DNA of 64,000 nt from an uncultured Desulfobacter sp. (GTDB taxonomy: Bacteria; Desulfobacterota; Desulfobacteria; Desulfobacterales; Desulfobacteraceae), in NCBI RefSeq assembly GCF_963677125.1, contig NZ_OY781882.1, forward strand, positions 3,294,501 to 3,358,500. The letters are read 5' to 3'. This document shows, piece after piece, positions 34,266 through 42,783 of this stretch. Position numbers and translations under genes: made by a program. Each line of letters starts with the position of its first letter. Positions within the stretch are counted from its first letter, which is position 1. The notes beneath the pieces were generated by a model. The model saw only the letters and a list, made by a program, of their open reading frames with translations, had not been told where the DNA came from and did not search any database.

Positions 34266-36389
34266 TCAGGACGCCTTGGCCTCTTCAGGTATGTCTGGGG
34301 CGGCATCAAGAAGCTGTTTTTCCCTCATCCCAGCATACCCTATAATTCCCAAGGTGGATACATTATGAAGAATTGCCGCGGCAACGGGACGGAGCCATCC
34401 CAGGGAGGCCAGCAATAAAAAAGAAGAATTAAGAGACACCGCAGAAACAAAGGCCTGCTTTATGGTTTCCTGGCAGCGCAGGGCAATCAACCGGGCAGTT
34501 AGCAGGCTGTTCAAATCCTCCTTGAGCAGGATCACCTGGGCAGACTCCTTGGCCAGATCCGCGCCCGAGGGCAGACAAATCCCCACATCGGCGGACACCA
34601 GGGCCGGGGCATCGTTCACCCCGTCTCCGGTAAATCCCAGGATACAGCCTTCGTCTTTGAGCCGGGCCACAATTTCTGCTTTATCCTCGGGCCGCAGTTC
34701 GGCATACACCTCGTCCACATCCGGCAGAGACGCAGCCAAGGCATTGGCTGTTCGTTCCGTATCTCCGGTGAGGATGATAATTTTCTGAATACCGGCGGAT
34801 TTAAGTCCGGCAAGCACAACCGGAGCCTCGGGCCGAAGCTCATCCCGCAGTCCGAGTACGCCTTCAAGCTTCCCGTCCCGGGCCACATAAAGCAGACTTT
34901 TCCCCTCGTTTTGAAGCCCAAGCGCCGCTTTATCGGCCCCTGAGCAGTCAATACCTTCGTCTTCCTCTATAAAGTGCCGACTACCCACCAGAACGTTGAG
35001 ATCGTCTATATAGGCAGAGACCCCGTGGGCCACAATAAAGTCCACCTGGCTGGTGGGGGAAAGTACAAGCCCCCGGGTCCGGGCCGCGCCCACCACGGCA
35101 GCAGCCACGGGGTGAGCATAATGTTCTTCCGCAGAGGCAGCCAGAACAAGAAGCTGGTCTTCACCCAGCCCCCGGGCGCTGAAGATATCCGTCACCTGAA
35201 GTTCACCCCGGGTCAGCGTACCGGTTTTGTCAAATATAAGCGTGTCTACCCTGGCCAGACTGTCCACAGCCTGGGCACCCTTAAGCAGCACACCCTGCAG
35301 GGCTGCGGTATGCATGGCCACACGCACGGCAACAGGGCTGGACAGTTTGATCACGCAGGAATAATCCACAGTAAGCACGGCGGCCGCTTTTTCCAAATCC
35401 CGGGTCAGGGCAAACAGACCGACACCCAGGCCAAAGGTAAGGGGCACCAATTTATCGGCCAGTTCATCACTTTTCTTCTGTGAATCGGATTCATACCTCA
35501 AGGAGTCTTCCAAAAATTTTGAAATCCTTGCCACGGAAGTTTCGGCCCCCACATGGACGGCCTCAAAAATAATGCGGCCTTCCTCAATGACAGAACCTGA
35601 AATAACCTCATCTCCAGGCTTGACGTGAACGGGTACAGACTCTCCTGTCACCGAACTTTGATTAACGGCAGCCTCTCCGTCAACCACACGGCCATCCAGG
35701 GGAATCATTTCACCGGGCCCGCAAACCACCCGGTCGCCAATCCCTGCCTCTTCAAAAGGAATCTGGATCTCCTGACCGCCTTTTTCAATCCAAATCTTTT
35801 CAGTCTGGGGCTTCAACAGGCTTTTAAGCAATCCCGTGGTTTTTGTTTCACTAACTTTTTCAAAATATTCACCCAGGGCGAGCAGGGCCACAATGGTCGT
35901 GGCGGTAAAATAATCCCGCCGCCACAGGGAAAACGCCACAGCAGCTCCATCCAGCACCTCCACTTTAAGCTTTCGGTTCCACAGACAGGACAGGCCGTCA
36001 AAGATCACAGGCGCGGACAGTACCAAAGCCACCGGCGCTGCAAATAATGCAGGCAAAAAAAAGCAGGCAATGGACAACGCACCTTTTACTGACAGGTTTA
36101 AAAGGGAGGGGGGGGATTTTCTGTCGTTTTTTCCTTGAAACACATCCAAGGGCAGGTCCTGGATACACCCCAGTACCGCAGCCCGGATTTCTGCCCGGCC
36201 GTCATACTTAACAATAACCGAAGAAGCCCTGCCGTTCAAGCGTGCGGAGTCAACACCCGGAATGGTCTCTAGGGTGGCTTCCAGGTAATCGGGGTCCAGC
36301 TCCGGGTCACGGAGGAACCGGCCTTTTAAGCGCATCCGGTTAGACAATTCACTGACAATAGTAATGGGCGAGGAAGTACAAGCGGTCAT
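34266..36389 (-). CDS. FezB-like P-type ATPase lacking CPC (ATPase 3)
   Basis: The 707-residue pump has a degenerate HMA-like start without CxxC (SNRMRLKGRFLRDPELDPDY), actuator TGESVPV, phosphorylation site DKTGTLTRGE near 388, HP motif AHPVAAAV and hinge GDGVNDAPAL. In the key membrane helix it reads LTVDYSCVIKLSSPVAV near 343: YSC replaces CPC. This DYSC-type motif is what I recall of the P1B-6 group, which includes FezB of ferrosomes (iron-storage organelles). With three pumps nearby, it is the best candidate for iron loading. It overlaps the gene upstream by 4 bp and is followed by the FeoA-like gene. Confidence 0.82.
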   Translation of the reverse strand: MTACTSSPITIVSELSNRMRLKGRFLRDPELDPDYLEATLETIPGVDSARLNGRASSVIVKYDGRAEIRAAVLGCIQDLPLDVFQGKNDRKSPPSLLNLSVKGALSIACFFLPALFAAPVALVLSAPVIFDGLSCLWNRKLKVEVLDGAAVAFSLWRRDYFTATTIVALLALGEYFEKVSETKTTGLLKSLLKPQTEKIWIEKGGQEIQIPFEEAGIGDRVVCGPGEMIPLDGRVVDGEAAVNQSSVTGESVPVHVKPGDEVISGSVIEEGRIIFEAVHVGAETSVARISKFLEDSLRYESDSQKKSDELADKLVPLTFGLGVGLFALTRDLEKAAAVLTVDYSCVIKLSSPVAVRVAMHTAALQGVLLKGAQAVDSLARVDTLIFDKTGTLTRGELQVTDIFSARGLGEDQLLVLAASAEEHYAHPVAAAVVGAARTRGLVLSPTSQVDFIVAHGVSAYIDDLNVLVGSRHFIEEDEGIDCSGADKAALGLQNEGKSLLYVARDGKLEGVLGLRDELRPEAPVVLAGLKSAGIQKIIILTGDTERTANALAASLPDVDEVYAELRPEDKAEIVARLKDEGCILGFTGDGVNDAPALVSADVGICLPSGADLAKESAQVILLKEDLNSLLTARLIALRCQETIKQAFVSAVSLNSSFLLLASLGWLRPVAAAILHNVSTLGIIGYAGMREKQLLDAAPDIPEEAKAS

Positions 36390-36805
36390 GGCGTTTCCGT
36401 TTCCCGGGATTCACACAAAGCGTCCGGGCCTTTTTTCATTACTTTATCGATCAAATATCCGGCCCCGGCAAGCGCTGCGGCTGTTATACCGATATTCTCC
36501 AGGCTTTTTTTATCGGTCAAAGAGAGGATCAGCGAAGCTGCAGTCCCTTTGACCAGGCCATTGACCAAGGATTGGGTTATACTCATGGTGCCGTTCTGCA
36601 CATCCACCATGTTGGACCCAATAGTGGCGGCGGAAGCTATGGCAATGGTAACGGCAGCAAACTCCAAGGGGGAATATGTATCCTGGGGGATAGGGACAGG
36701 TGCAAGCATCACGGGCCCAGGCACCTGGACCATTGACCGTAGTGTGGGCTCCGCGGGTTGAACTTCTGAATCCTGCGGACCTAAAACGGGATCAAAAATA
36801 TTCAT
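36386..36805 (-). CDS. Glycine-zipper membrane protein B
   Basis: The 139-residue protein has a Pro-rich polar start and two hydrophobic regions, FAAVTIAIASAATIGSNMV and NIGITAAALAGAGYLIDKV, with an intervening helix (LVNGLVKGTAASLILSL). The block GSNMVDVQNGTMSITQ matches the paralogue at 28051. It is translationally coupled to the ATPase 3 gene (4-bp overlap) and may be first in that operon. Paralogues thus accompany both the ATPase 2 and ATPase 3 genes, which suggests the pump plus zipper protein is a duplicated unit. Confidence 0.68.
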   Translation of the reverse strand: MNIFDPVLGPQDSEVQPAEPTLRSMVQVPGPVMLAPVPIPQDTYSPLEFAAVTIAIASAATIGSNMVDVQNGTMSITQSLVNGLVKGTAASLILSLTDKKSLENIGITAAALAGAGYLIDKVMKKGPDALCESRETETP

Positions 36806-37302
36806 TATGTTCAGCCTTTTTCTTTAGTCTATTAGATTCTAAACAACGGCCACAGGCCGGCCTGACATATCATCTTGCCAGGCTCAGCCCGCAACAAAGT
36901 TTGAAAGACCCAAGAAACTTCACCAGACTTTCTTACAAAAGAATCTATTTATCGGATGGGATAATGCCAGACTAACAGTTAAAGCGCAAGAAAATTTTAT
37001 ATAAATTCAAAATATTGTCTAATACGATGAACTTAGAACCTACCATTTACATTATCAATAACAACTACCCCAATATGCCGCACACGGGAAGACCCTGAAT
37101 TAGGCCGTATATTTAATTTTAGACGTTGCTTAAATTTTTTTGGTACTGAGAAGTATGGCATGAAAAAATCGTTTATTGCGCCGTTTTCGAATCTTGCAGT
37201 AAAAGAAAAGCCATGGTAACAAACACAATAAAATCCAAAGAAAAAAAGGCATTCTTCATAACAATATGTGCCGAATCATCAACAAACACAAAGGAGAGCA
37301 AA
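36806..37302. other. Intergenic region with dispersed repeat copy
   Basis: About 36843-36950 is a copy of the 95-bp dispersed repeat (ACGGCCACAGGCCGGCC, AACAAAGTTTGAAAGACCC, CAGACTTT). The remainder up to the thioesterase is AT-rich; no promoter of good match or gene was identified. The divergent start of the 139-residue gene and the thioesterase probably both use this region. Confidence 0.55.
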
Positions 37303-37719
37303 ATGAAAGAGACGTTAAAGCCCGGTATCCGCTATGAACACAAATTCACAGTCCCTGCGTCAAAAACCGTTCCTGCCCTCTACCCGGAAGCTGAAGAGTT
37401 TCAGATTATGCCAAAAGTCTTTGCCACTGGATTTTTAGTGGGCCTGCTTGAATGGACATGCATAAAAGCCGTCATTCCCCACCTTGACTGGCCCCGGGAA
37501 CAAACCGTGGGGATCCACATTGACGCAAGCCACGAAGCGGCAACGCCCCCGGGCCTGGAGGTGACGGTTATCGCTGAATTAACAGAGGTTAAGGGGAAAA
37601 AACTGGTCTTTAATTTAGAGGCGCACGATGGTGTTGATCTGATCTCAAAGGGCAGGCATGTGCGGTTTGTGGTTAATAAAGAGCAATTTGATGCAAAATT
37701 ATCCCAAAAAACAAAATAG
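37303..37719 (+). CDS. Hotdog-fold thioesterase (FlK-like)
   Basis: The 138-residue protein shows the single hotdog pattern of the fluoroacetyl-CoA thioesterase-like family: PALYPEAEEFQIMPKVFATGFLVGLLEW, then DWPREQTVGIHIDASHEAATPPG and FNLEAHDGVDLISKGRHVRFVVN. The family hydrolyses acyl-CoA esters; FlK itself cleaves fluoroacetyl-CoA, but most relatives have other or unknown substrates. ATG 37303 follows AAGGAGAG; thirty further upstream codons lack support. Its stop codon is followed at once by the 128-bp repeat. It is monocistronic here. Confidence 0.8.
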   Translation: MKETLKPGIRYEHKFTVPASKTVPALYPEAEEFQIMPKVFATGFLVGLLEWTCIKAVIPHLDWPREQTVGIHIDASHEAATPPGLEVTVIAELTEVKGKKLVFNLEAHDGVDLISKGRHVRFVVNKEQFDAKLSQKTK

Positions 37720-37846
37720 TGTTTGGGCGAAAAGCCACCCACCTGCGGCGTTACTGCACAAATCCAAAATCCTCACGTACTATAGTACGCTCCGGTTTTA
37801 GATTTGCTTGCGCCTTGCATCTGGGCAACTTTTCACCCAAACACGG
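37719..37846. repeat. 128-bp palindromic interspersed repeat, copy 2
   Basis: This copy has the same length and ends as 133-260 (GTGTTTGGGCGAAAAG at the left, CTTTTCACCCAAACAC near the right, central GTACTATAGTAC), with compensatory differences in the arms. Both copies follow directly on a gene's TAG stop codon. It may supply transcription termination. Confidence 0.8.
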
Positions 37847-37904
37847 ATTTTCTGTTGGGCACACAAACAAAAAACGGATACTGTGATACATAGTCTATCC
37901 GTCA

Positions 37905-39224
37905 TCACAGTTTTTCGGTAAATTTTTTTTCGATCATAATTTTCAGGATCGTCCGGTCTGTTTCGATCATACCTTCCCTGGACAGGGTGCCGATATTCTG
38001 CATTGTCTTTTCAGGCGATACGCCGGTGATGCCGTCAGTGGCCTGGACCCGGACGCCCTGGAGCGCAAACAAGGCGGATTGAACTGCTGTTCCGGCGGCT
38101 GTGGCCAATTTCAGTGCGCATCCGGGTTTGGCACCATCACAGATAACCCCGGCCAAATCTTCGATGAGGTTGGTGATGGCTCCGGCAATATGCTGGGTGG
38201 TACCGCCTAAAAGATAGGCAACACCCGCGGCCGCCCCGGCCCCGGCAGCCACGGAACAGCCGCAGATGGCAGACAGTCGGCCGGTATGGGCCTTGATATA
38301 GGCTGTAATCATATGGCTTATGCCCAGGGCCTCGATCACGACAACCTCAGCACAAGTCACATGGTCTTTAACGGCCCAGATGGGCAAAATAGCGGTTAGC
38401 CCATGGTTGCCGCTGCCGGCCGAGCTCATGGCCGGCAGGTTTACCCCGGCCATTCTGGCATCAGCCGCAGCGGATGCCAGCATGCGGGCGGCAAGCACCA
38501 TGTCCTTGCAGATAAGATTTTGCCGAATCAACCGTTCAAAAGCCCTGCCGATTCCCAGTCCCGGCCCGTATTTCAACCCATACTCCGCCAGGCGCATATT
38601 GACATCCACTCCCTCTTTGAGAAACTTCCGGTCCTCATCATCCAGCTGATCCACAAGGGCCAAAAGTTCATCTAAGGTCAGGTCTTTGATCCACGCTTCC
38701 ACATTGGCCCGGTCAGGCTTTTCGTCTTGAAGGACATCGAACAACAAGGGATGCGTCTCAAGATTTTTCCCGTCCAGGGTCAGCCGGACAATCTGGTCGT
38801 GAAAATCCCTGATTTCCGCTTCTGCCTGGCGACCGCCGGCTGAAATGCGGACCCGGACACAGATGCCCTGGACATTCTCAAGAAGGTGGATGGGTACCGA
38901 AGGATCCAGGCAGAATTTAACAACCTGATCCAGGGCGTGCTCGGAAACTGAGTCCAATACTTCCAGGCCCAGCTTTGGATCACCGCCGAATGCCCCTAAT
39001 GCAGCCGCCGTATCCAAACCGGAAAGGTTGTTGGAGCCGGGTATAGTCACGGCCATGCCGTTTTTATAAATATTGGGATCTACCCAGGCTTCAATGGATT
39101 CAAAAGGCCGTTCATCAATCAGAGACGCTGCAGCGGCAGCGGCCAGGGCCACGGCTACGGGTTCGGTACACCCCAGCGCCGGCGCAACCTCGAGCCTTAA
39201 AATATCCTTCAGGGAAAAAACCAT
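37905..39224 (-). CDS. L-cysteine desulfidase-family protein
   Basis: The 439-residue protein matches the UPF0597/CyuA (CdsB) family: GCTEPVAVALAAAAA at 18-32, IPGSNNLSGLDTAAALGAFGG, SSAGSGNHGLTAILP, and the Cys motif GCSVAAGAGAAAGVAYLLGG near 310. Family members break down L-cysteine to pyruvate, ammonia and sulfide using a [4Fe-4S] cluster. Such strictly anaerobic desulfidases could feed sulfide for Fe-S assembly. It lies 15 bp downstream of htpX on the same strand, so the two may be cotranscribed. Serine dehydratase-like relatives are possible but fit less well. Confidence 0.85.
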   Translation of the reverse strand: MVFSLKDILRLEVAPALGCTEPVAVALAAAAAASLIDERPFESIEAWVDPNIYKNGMAVTIPGSNNLSGLDTAAALGAFGGDPKLGLEVLDSVSEHALDQVVKFCLDPSVPIHLLENVQGICVRVRISAGGRQAEAEIRDFHDQIVRLTLDGKNLETHPLLFDVLQDEKPDRANVEAWIKDLTLDELLALVDQLDDEDRKFLKEGVDVNMRLAEYGLKYGPGLGIGRAFERLIRQNLICKDMVLAARMLASAAADARMAGVNLPAMSSAGSGNHGLTAILPIWAVKDHVTCAEVVVIEALGISHMITAYIKAHTGRLSAICGCSVAAGAGAAAGVAYLLGGTTQHIAGAITNLIEDLAGVICDGAKPGCALKLATAAGTAVQSALFALQGVRVQATDGITGVSPEKTMQNIGTLSREGMIETDRTILKIMIEKKFTEKL

Positions 39225-39239
39225 TACATCTCCTTGTTA

Positions 39240-40190
39240 TCAGGACATGTTGTCCCAAAACGACCGGCTCCGGTCGTCCATGCTTGCACCGGCAGAATGA
39301 TCATGTCTGTTTTCCGGGTCAAAATGGCCGTTAAAATTACGACCGGACGGCTGTGATCCCACAAGCCGGGCCACACGGTCTTCAATGGGCGGATGGGTGG
39401 AGAACAAATTCATCATCTGTTTTCCGGTCAACGGGTTAACAATAAACATATGGGCGGTTGCAGGACTCGCATCAACCTGGGCTTGTCTGCGGCTGAATCC
39501 CCCCAGCTTTGACAAAGCAGATGCCAGGCCACCAGGGTTCCCGGTAATGCTTGCGGCGGTGGCATCGGCCAGGTATTCCCTGGACCTGGACACGGCCATC
39601 TGAACGACCATTGCAGCAATCGGGGCAACCATGGAAACCACAAGCACACCAATAATGCCAAGGCCGCCCTCATCATCATCTCTGCCGCCGAAAAAGGCTG
39701 AAAACCTGGCAATGGACGCAATCCACATGATGGCCCCGGCCAAAGTGGCCACAATGGTAGAGATAAGAATATCCCGATTTTTTACATGCCCCAATTCATG
39801 GGCCAGCACCCCCTCAAGCTCCTCCTGGTTCATCATGTTCATCAACCCCTGGGTCACAGCAACCACAGCATGTCCGGGATTGCGGCCCGTGGCAAAGGCA
39901 TTGGGTGCCGATTCGGGAATAAGATACACCTTGGGCATGGGAAGCCCTGCCTGGCGGGCAAGACGGGCCACGGTATCAAACAGGCCCGGGGCCTGGGAAC
40001 GTTCCAGGGGTTGGGCCCGGTACATTTTTAAAACAATCTTATCCGAAAACCAATAACTTGAAATATTCATAACGCCTGCAAAAATCAGGGCAATGAACAT
40101 ACCGGACTGTCCGCCTAAAAGATATCCAAGCACCAGGAACAGAGCGGTCATCATGATCAGCAGCATACCGGTTTTAAGTTGATTTGCCAT
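39240..40190 (-). CDS. htpX: Membrane zinc metalloprotease HtpX
   Basis: The 316-residue protein carries two N-terminal membrane helices, the zinc site AHELGHVKNRD near residue 130 and the later Glu (SREYLADATAASITG). HtpX degrades damaged inner-membrane proteins. The polar C-terminal end (FNGHFDPENRHDHSAGASMD) is longer than usual. The start at 40190 follows GGAGGAAAAAT; five more codons upstream are less well placed. Confidence 0.94.
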   Translation of the reverse strand: MANQLKTGMLLIMMTALFLVLGYLLGGQSGMFIALIFAGVMNISSYWFSDKIVLKMYRAQPLERSQAPGLFDTVARLARQAGLPMPKVYLIPESAPNAFATGRNPGHAVVAVTQGLMNMMNQEELEGVLAHELGHVKNRDILISTIVATLAGAIMWIASIARFSAFFGGRDDDEGGLGIIGVLVVSMVAPIAAMVVQMAVSRSREYLADATAASITGNPGGLASALSKLGGFSRRQAQVDASPATAHMFIVNPLTGKQMMNLFSTHPPIEDRVARLVGSQPSGRNFNGHFDPENRHDHSAGASMDDRSRSFWDNMS

Positions 40191-40300
40191 ATTTTTCCTC
40201 CACACTTATATTGGTCATTTTCATCTACAATTCATCTTCGCCAAAGCGTGAAAAAAATATAAATCCCATAGTAAAAAAATCAACCGGGAGACATTGATCA

Positions 40301-41326
40301 TTAATCGGTATAATCAGGATAATGCTTAATCATACAGTCAGGACAGATACCATGGCTAAATGTCGCTTGTGAATGTTTGTCAAGATATGTTTCCAGGTGG
40401 TTCCAATACCCTTTGTCATCACGGATTTTCTTACAATGCGAACAGATAGGTACCAATCCTTCCAAAGTTTTTATATCTTCGAGCGCTTTTTTAAGTTTCA
40501 CAATGCTCTCTTCCTTTTCGTGTTCAAGTTTCTTTCTTACCGTGATTTCATGATTAAGATTTTTTATCGTGGTGTTCAGCTCCCTGAATATAATTTTGTA
40601 CGGCTCTTTGATCCCGGTCTTAACAATGGCTTTGTATATAAAATAAAATGAAAAAATCTTAAAATAATGGCCTATAAGATTTGAAATCCCATAATTGGAT
40701 ATGTAAAATGTAAACGACAACTCAGAAACGATCGTACAGACCATTGAGATCAATATCCAATTAAATACTTTGCCTTCAAAAAGATTTCGATTTTTATAGA
40801 GCAGCCGCATGGAAATAAAAAGAACGATACAAATAATGTATTCACTGTTCTTTTTGAAAGCAGTCAGGCCGATTCCTTCTATAAAACAAACTGGGAAAAT
40901 TTGCCACACAAATATACTGGCAACAAGAACTACGGTGATGAGCGTATATATCAAAAACAGCAACTCAGGCTTAAATCGCTTGTTGCTGCTCAAAAAGAAA
41001 AAAGCAAGAAGAAGCGTGATCGATTCCATATAACGTGCACCAATCCACAATTGATTGGCATAAAAGTCATAGTCTGTGAATATCGGCATACCTTTGTACG
41101 AAAGCGTATGAAGCAAGTCTAAAAAAGCAATGAAAAAATATGCAACACCAATAAACAAAATGTATGAATTTTTTATATATTTCTTGGAATTCCAGGTAAT
41201 CAGAAAAAAGGAACCGGCAACAATGATACTAAAAAATTCTGCCAGAGTATGAAAAAGAAGATAATTTACAAAAGTTGTGAAATAAAGGCCGACAATGAAT
41301 ATAATATAAAAAATCTTCTGAGCCAT
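40301..41326 (-). CDS. MASE3-type membrane sensor with a four-Cys C-terminal module
   Basis: The 341-residue protein has about eight membrane helices with the MASE3 pattern (FFIAFLDLLHTLSYKGM near 80, ANQLWIGARYMESITLLLA). A coiled segment (TVRKKLEHEKEESIVKLKKA) leads to a short module: LVPICSHCKKIRDDKGYW, then SHGICPDCMIKHYPDYTD. The same module ends the response regulator at 45532. No kinase, GGDEF or methyl-accepting domain is present, so output must go through the module or a partner. ATG 41326 was chosen; 23 upstream codons read through the dispersed repeat. The Cys pairs suggest zinc or cluster binding. Confidence 0.75.
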   Translation of the reverse strand: MAQKIFYIIFIVGLYFTTFVNYLLFHTLAEFFSIIVAGSFFLITWNSKKYIKNSYILFIGVAYFFIAFLDLLHTLSYKGMPIFTDYDFYANQLWIGARYMESITLLLAFFFLSSNKRFKPELLFLIYTLITVVLVASIFVWQIFPVCFIEGIGLTAFKKNSEYIICIVLFISMRLLYKNRNLFEGKVFNWILISMVCTIVSELSFTFYISNYGISNLIGHYFKIFSFYFIYKAIVKTGIKEPYKIIFRELNTTIKNLNHEITVRKKLEHEKEESIVKLKKALEDIKTLEGLVPICSHCKKIRDDKGYWNHLETYLDKHSQATFSHGICPDCMIKHYPDYTD

Positions 41327-41850
41327 AAAATTAATTTTCCTATGCAGGTATGGGCCGCCCCGGCCTAATTCTAACCCAAGGCTCACCCACAACAAATCAT
41401 ATGGTGAATGTTATTGTTTACATGCCCCTTATACAATGCGATTTATTCTTTACGATAAGGGTCTATTGAAATCAGGTTAATTAATTTTAGCACATTGATT
41501 CCGCCATAAAAAGGAAACAGAATAAAAACAAAACGGACTTGTTCCTATCATTTTTTTAAACATCGTCATAAATGTGAATCGGCGACTACACCATGATGAT
41601 TTCGCATCAATTCTTATTCTAATGTTGCCTTTTTTGCATCAAGATCTCATTCAAAAAAAAGGTGCATTAAAACAGGATTGTGTGATAAATTTATCGGTGA
41701 TGATGTAGGATTCAACAACACAGCATTTGCCTCTAAAACACGGATAAAATGGCAGGTAAAACGGTTTTTTATTTTTATCGCGTCCTTTAGCGTTTCGTCA
41801 GCCCCATTTTTTAAAAAAAAGAGAAAACCGCCTCCAGGGGGAAATAACGA
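41327..41850. other. 524-bp intergenic region
   Basis: About 41340-41400 is a decayed copy of the dispersed repeat (GGGCCGCCCCGGCC and CAAGGCTCACCCACAACAAA). The remainder is AT-rich, between divergently transcribed genes, and shows no convincing promoter or gene to me; the 60-residue ORFs near 41650-41860 have no ribosome site or known pattern. Confidence 0.5.
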
Positions 41851-42783
41851 TTGCAAATAAGTATCACCACACAGGGGAAATTTGTTCTATCGGCAATAAT
41901 CATTCTGGGTATCCTTAGCATCCCAGGCTGTGAAGAAACTGACGTCTATTCAGGCCCCCGGTACGGCGCCCCGAAAAAAATAAGCACCAGACATGCGCAT
42001 CACTTCGCCGTTCATCCCCTGTACAATCCGGCCAGACTCGTTGAAGCCTATCAGCCGATGATCAATTACCTGAACAGACACTTGGACGACGATAAAATTC
42101 TTCTTGAAGCGTCATGGGATTATGCCGATTATGAGGCCAAATTCAAGGAGGAAAGAATCTCCTTTCTGCTCCCCAATCCATGGCAGACACTGCAAGGGAT
42201 AAAAAACGGTTTTGAGGTCATTGCCATGGCAGGCGATGCACGGGACTTTAAAGGCATTTTCATTGTCCGAAAGGACAGCCCTATAAAAACCCCTTTAGAC
42301 CTTAAAGGAAAAAGCGTGTGCTATCCAGCGCCTACCGCCCTTGCGGCCTGCATCATGCCCCAGTTTTTTTTGTACCGATCAGGGCTTGATATCCACACGG
42401 ATATTGAAAATCATTATGTCGGCTCCCAGGAGTCCTCCATAATGAATGTATGGCTCAAGCAGCACCCGGTTGCCGCAACCTGGCCCCCCCCGTGGCGGGA
42501 CTTTCAAAAAAATTTCCCTGAAAAAGCTGCGCAGCTTAAAGTCATTTGGGAAACCCCGCACCTGATGAATAACTCCGTCATGGCCAGAAAAAGCCTGCCG
42601 CCCGCCTTAAAACTTCGGGTCCGGGAACTGCTGGTCAGCCTGCATGGTAGCCTTGGGGGCACCGCCATTTTAAACGCCATGGAAACCCGACGCTTCCATA
42701 AAGCGGACAATGAAAGTTACGAGATGGTGAAATCCTATATAGAAACCTTTGAACAAAAGGTACGCAAGGTAAAACCCCAATGA
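41851..42783 (+). CDS. PhnD-like periplasmic binding lipoprotein
   Basis: The 310-residue protein starts with TTG after CAGGGGGAAA. A signal sequence ends in the lipobox LSIPGC (Cys27), so it is a lipoprotein. The mature part has the PhnD/phosphonate-type binding fold: AVHPLYNPARLVEAYQPMIN, DLKGKSVCYPAPTALAA, and MNNSVMARKSLPPAL. It overlaps the hybrid kinase by ATGA, so it probably acts as its ligand-binding sensor rather than as part of a transporter (no permease gene is near). The ligand is unknown. Confidence 0.82.
   Translation: MQISITTQGKFVLSAIIILGILSIPGCEETDVYSGPRYGAPKKISTRHAHHFAVHPLYNPARLVEAYQPMINYLNRHLDDDKILLEASWDYADYEAKFKEERISFLLPNPWQTLQGIKNGFEVIAMAGDARDFKGIFIVRKDSPIKTPLDLKGKSVCYPAPTALAACIMPQFFLYRSGLDIHTDIENHYVGSQESSIMNVWLKQHPVAATWPPPWRDFQKNFPEKAAQLKVIWETPHLMNNSVMARKSLPPALKLRVRELLVSLHGSLGGTAILNAMETRRFHKADNESYEMVKSYIETFEQKVRKVKPQ

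Noticed and set aside
20986..36805. Magnetosome gene cluster
   Set aside because: No mamA, mamB/mamM-type cation diffusion facilitators, MamE proteases, MamK or mad genes were recognised; P-type ATPases with Feo fit a fez-like locus better.
37213..37302. Long version of the thioesterase with 30 extra N-terminal residues
   Set aside because: The later ATG at 37303 has AAGGAGAG upstream and matches the family's start; the extra part is low-complexity and without a ribosome site.
41647..41860. Small ORFs on both strands upstream of the PhnD-like gene
   Set aside because: They overlap each other, lack ribosome sites and have low-complexity Lys/Phe-rich translations from AT-rich DNA.
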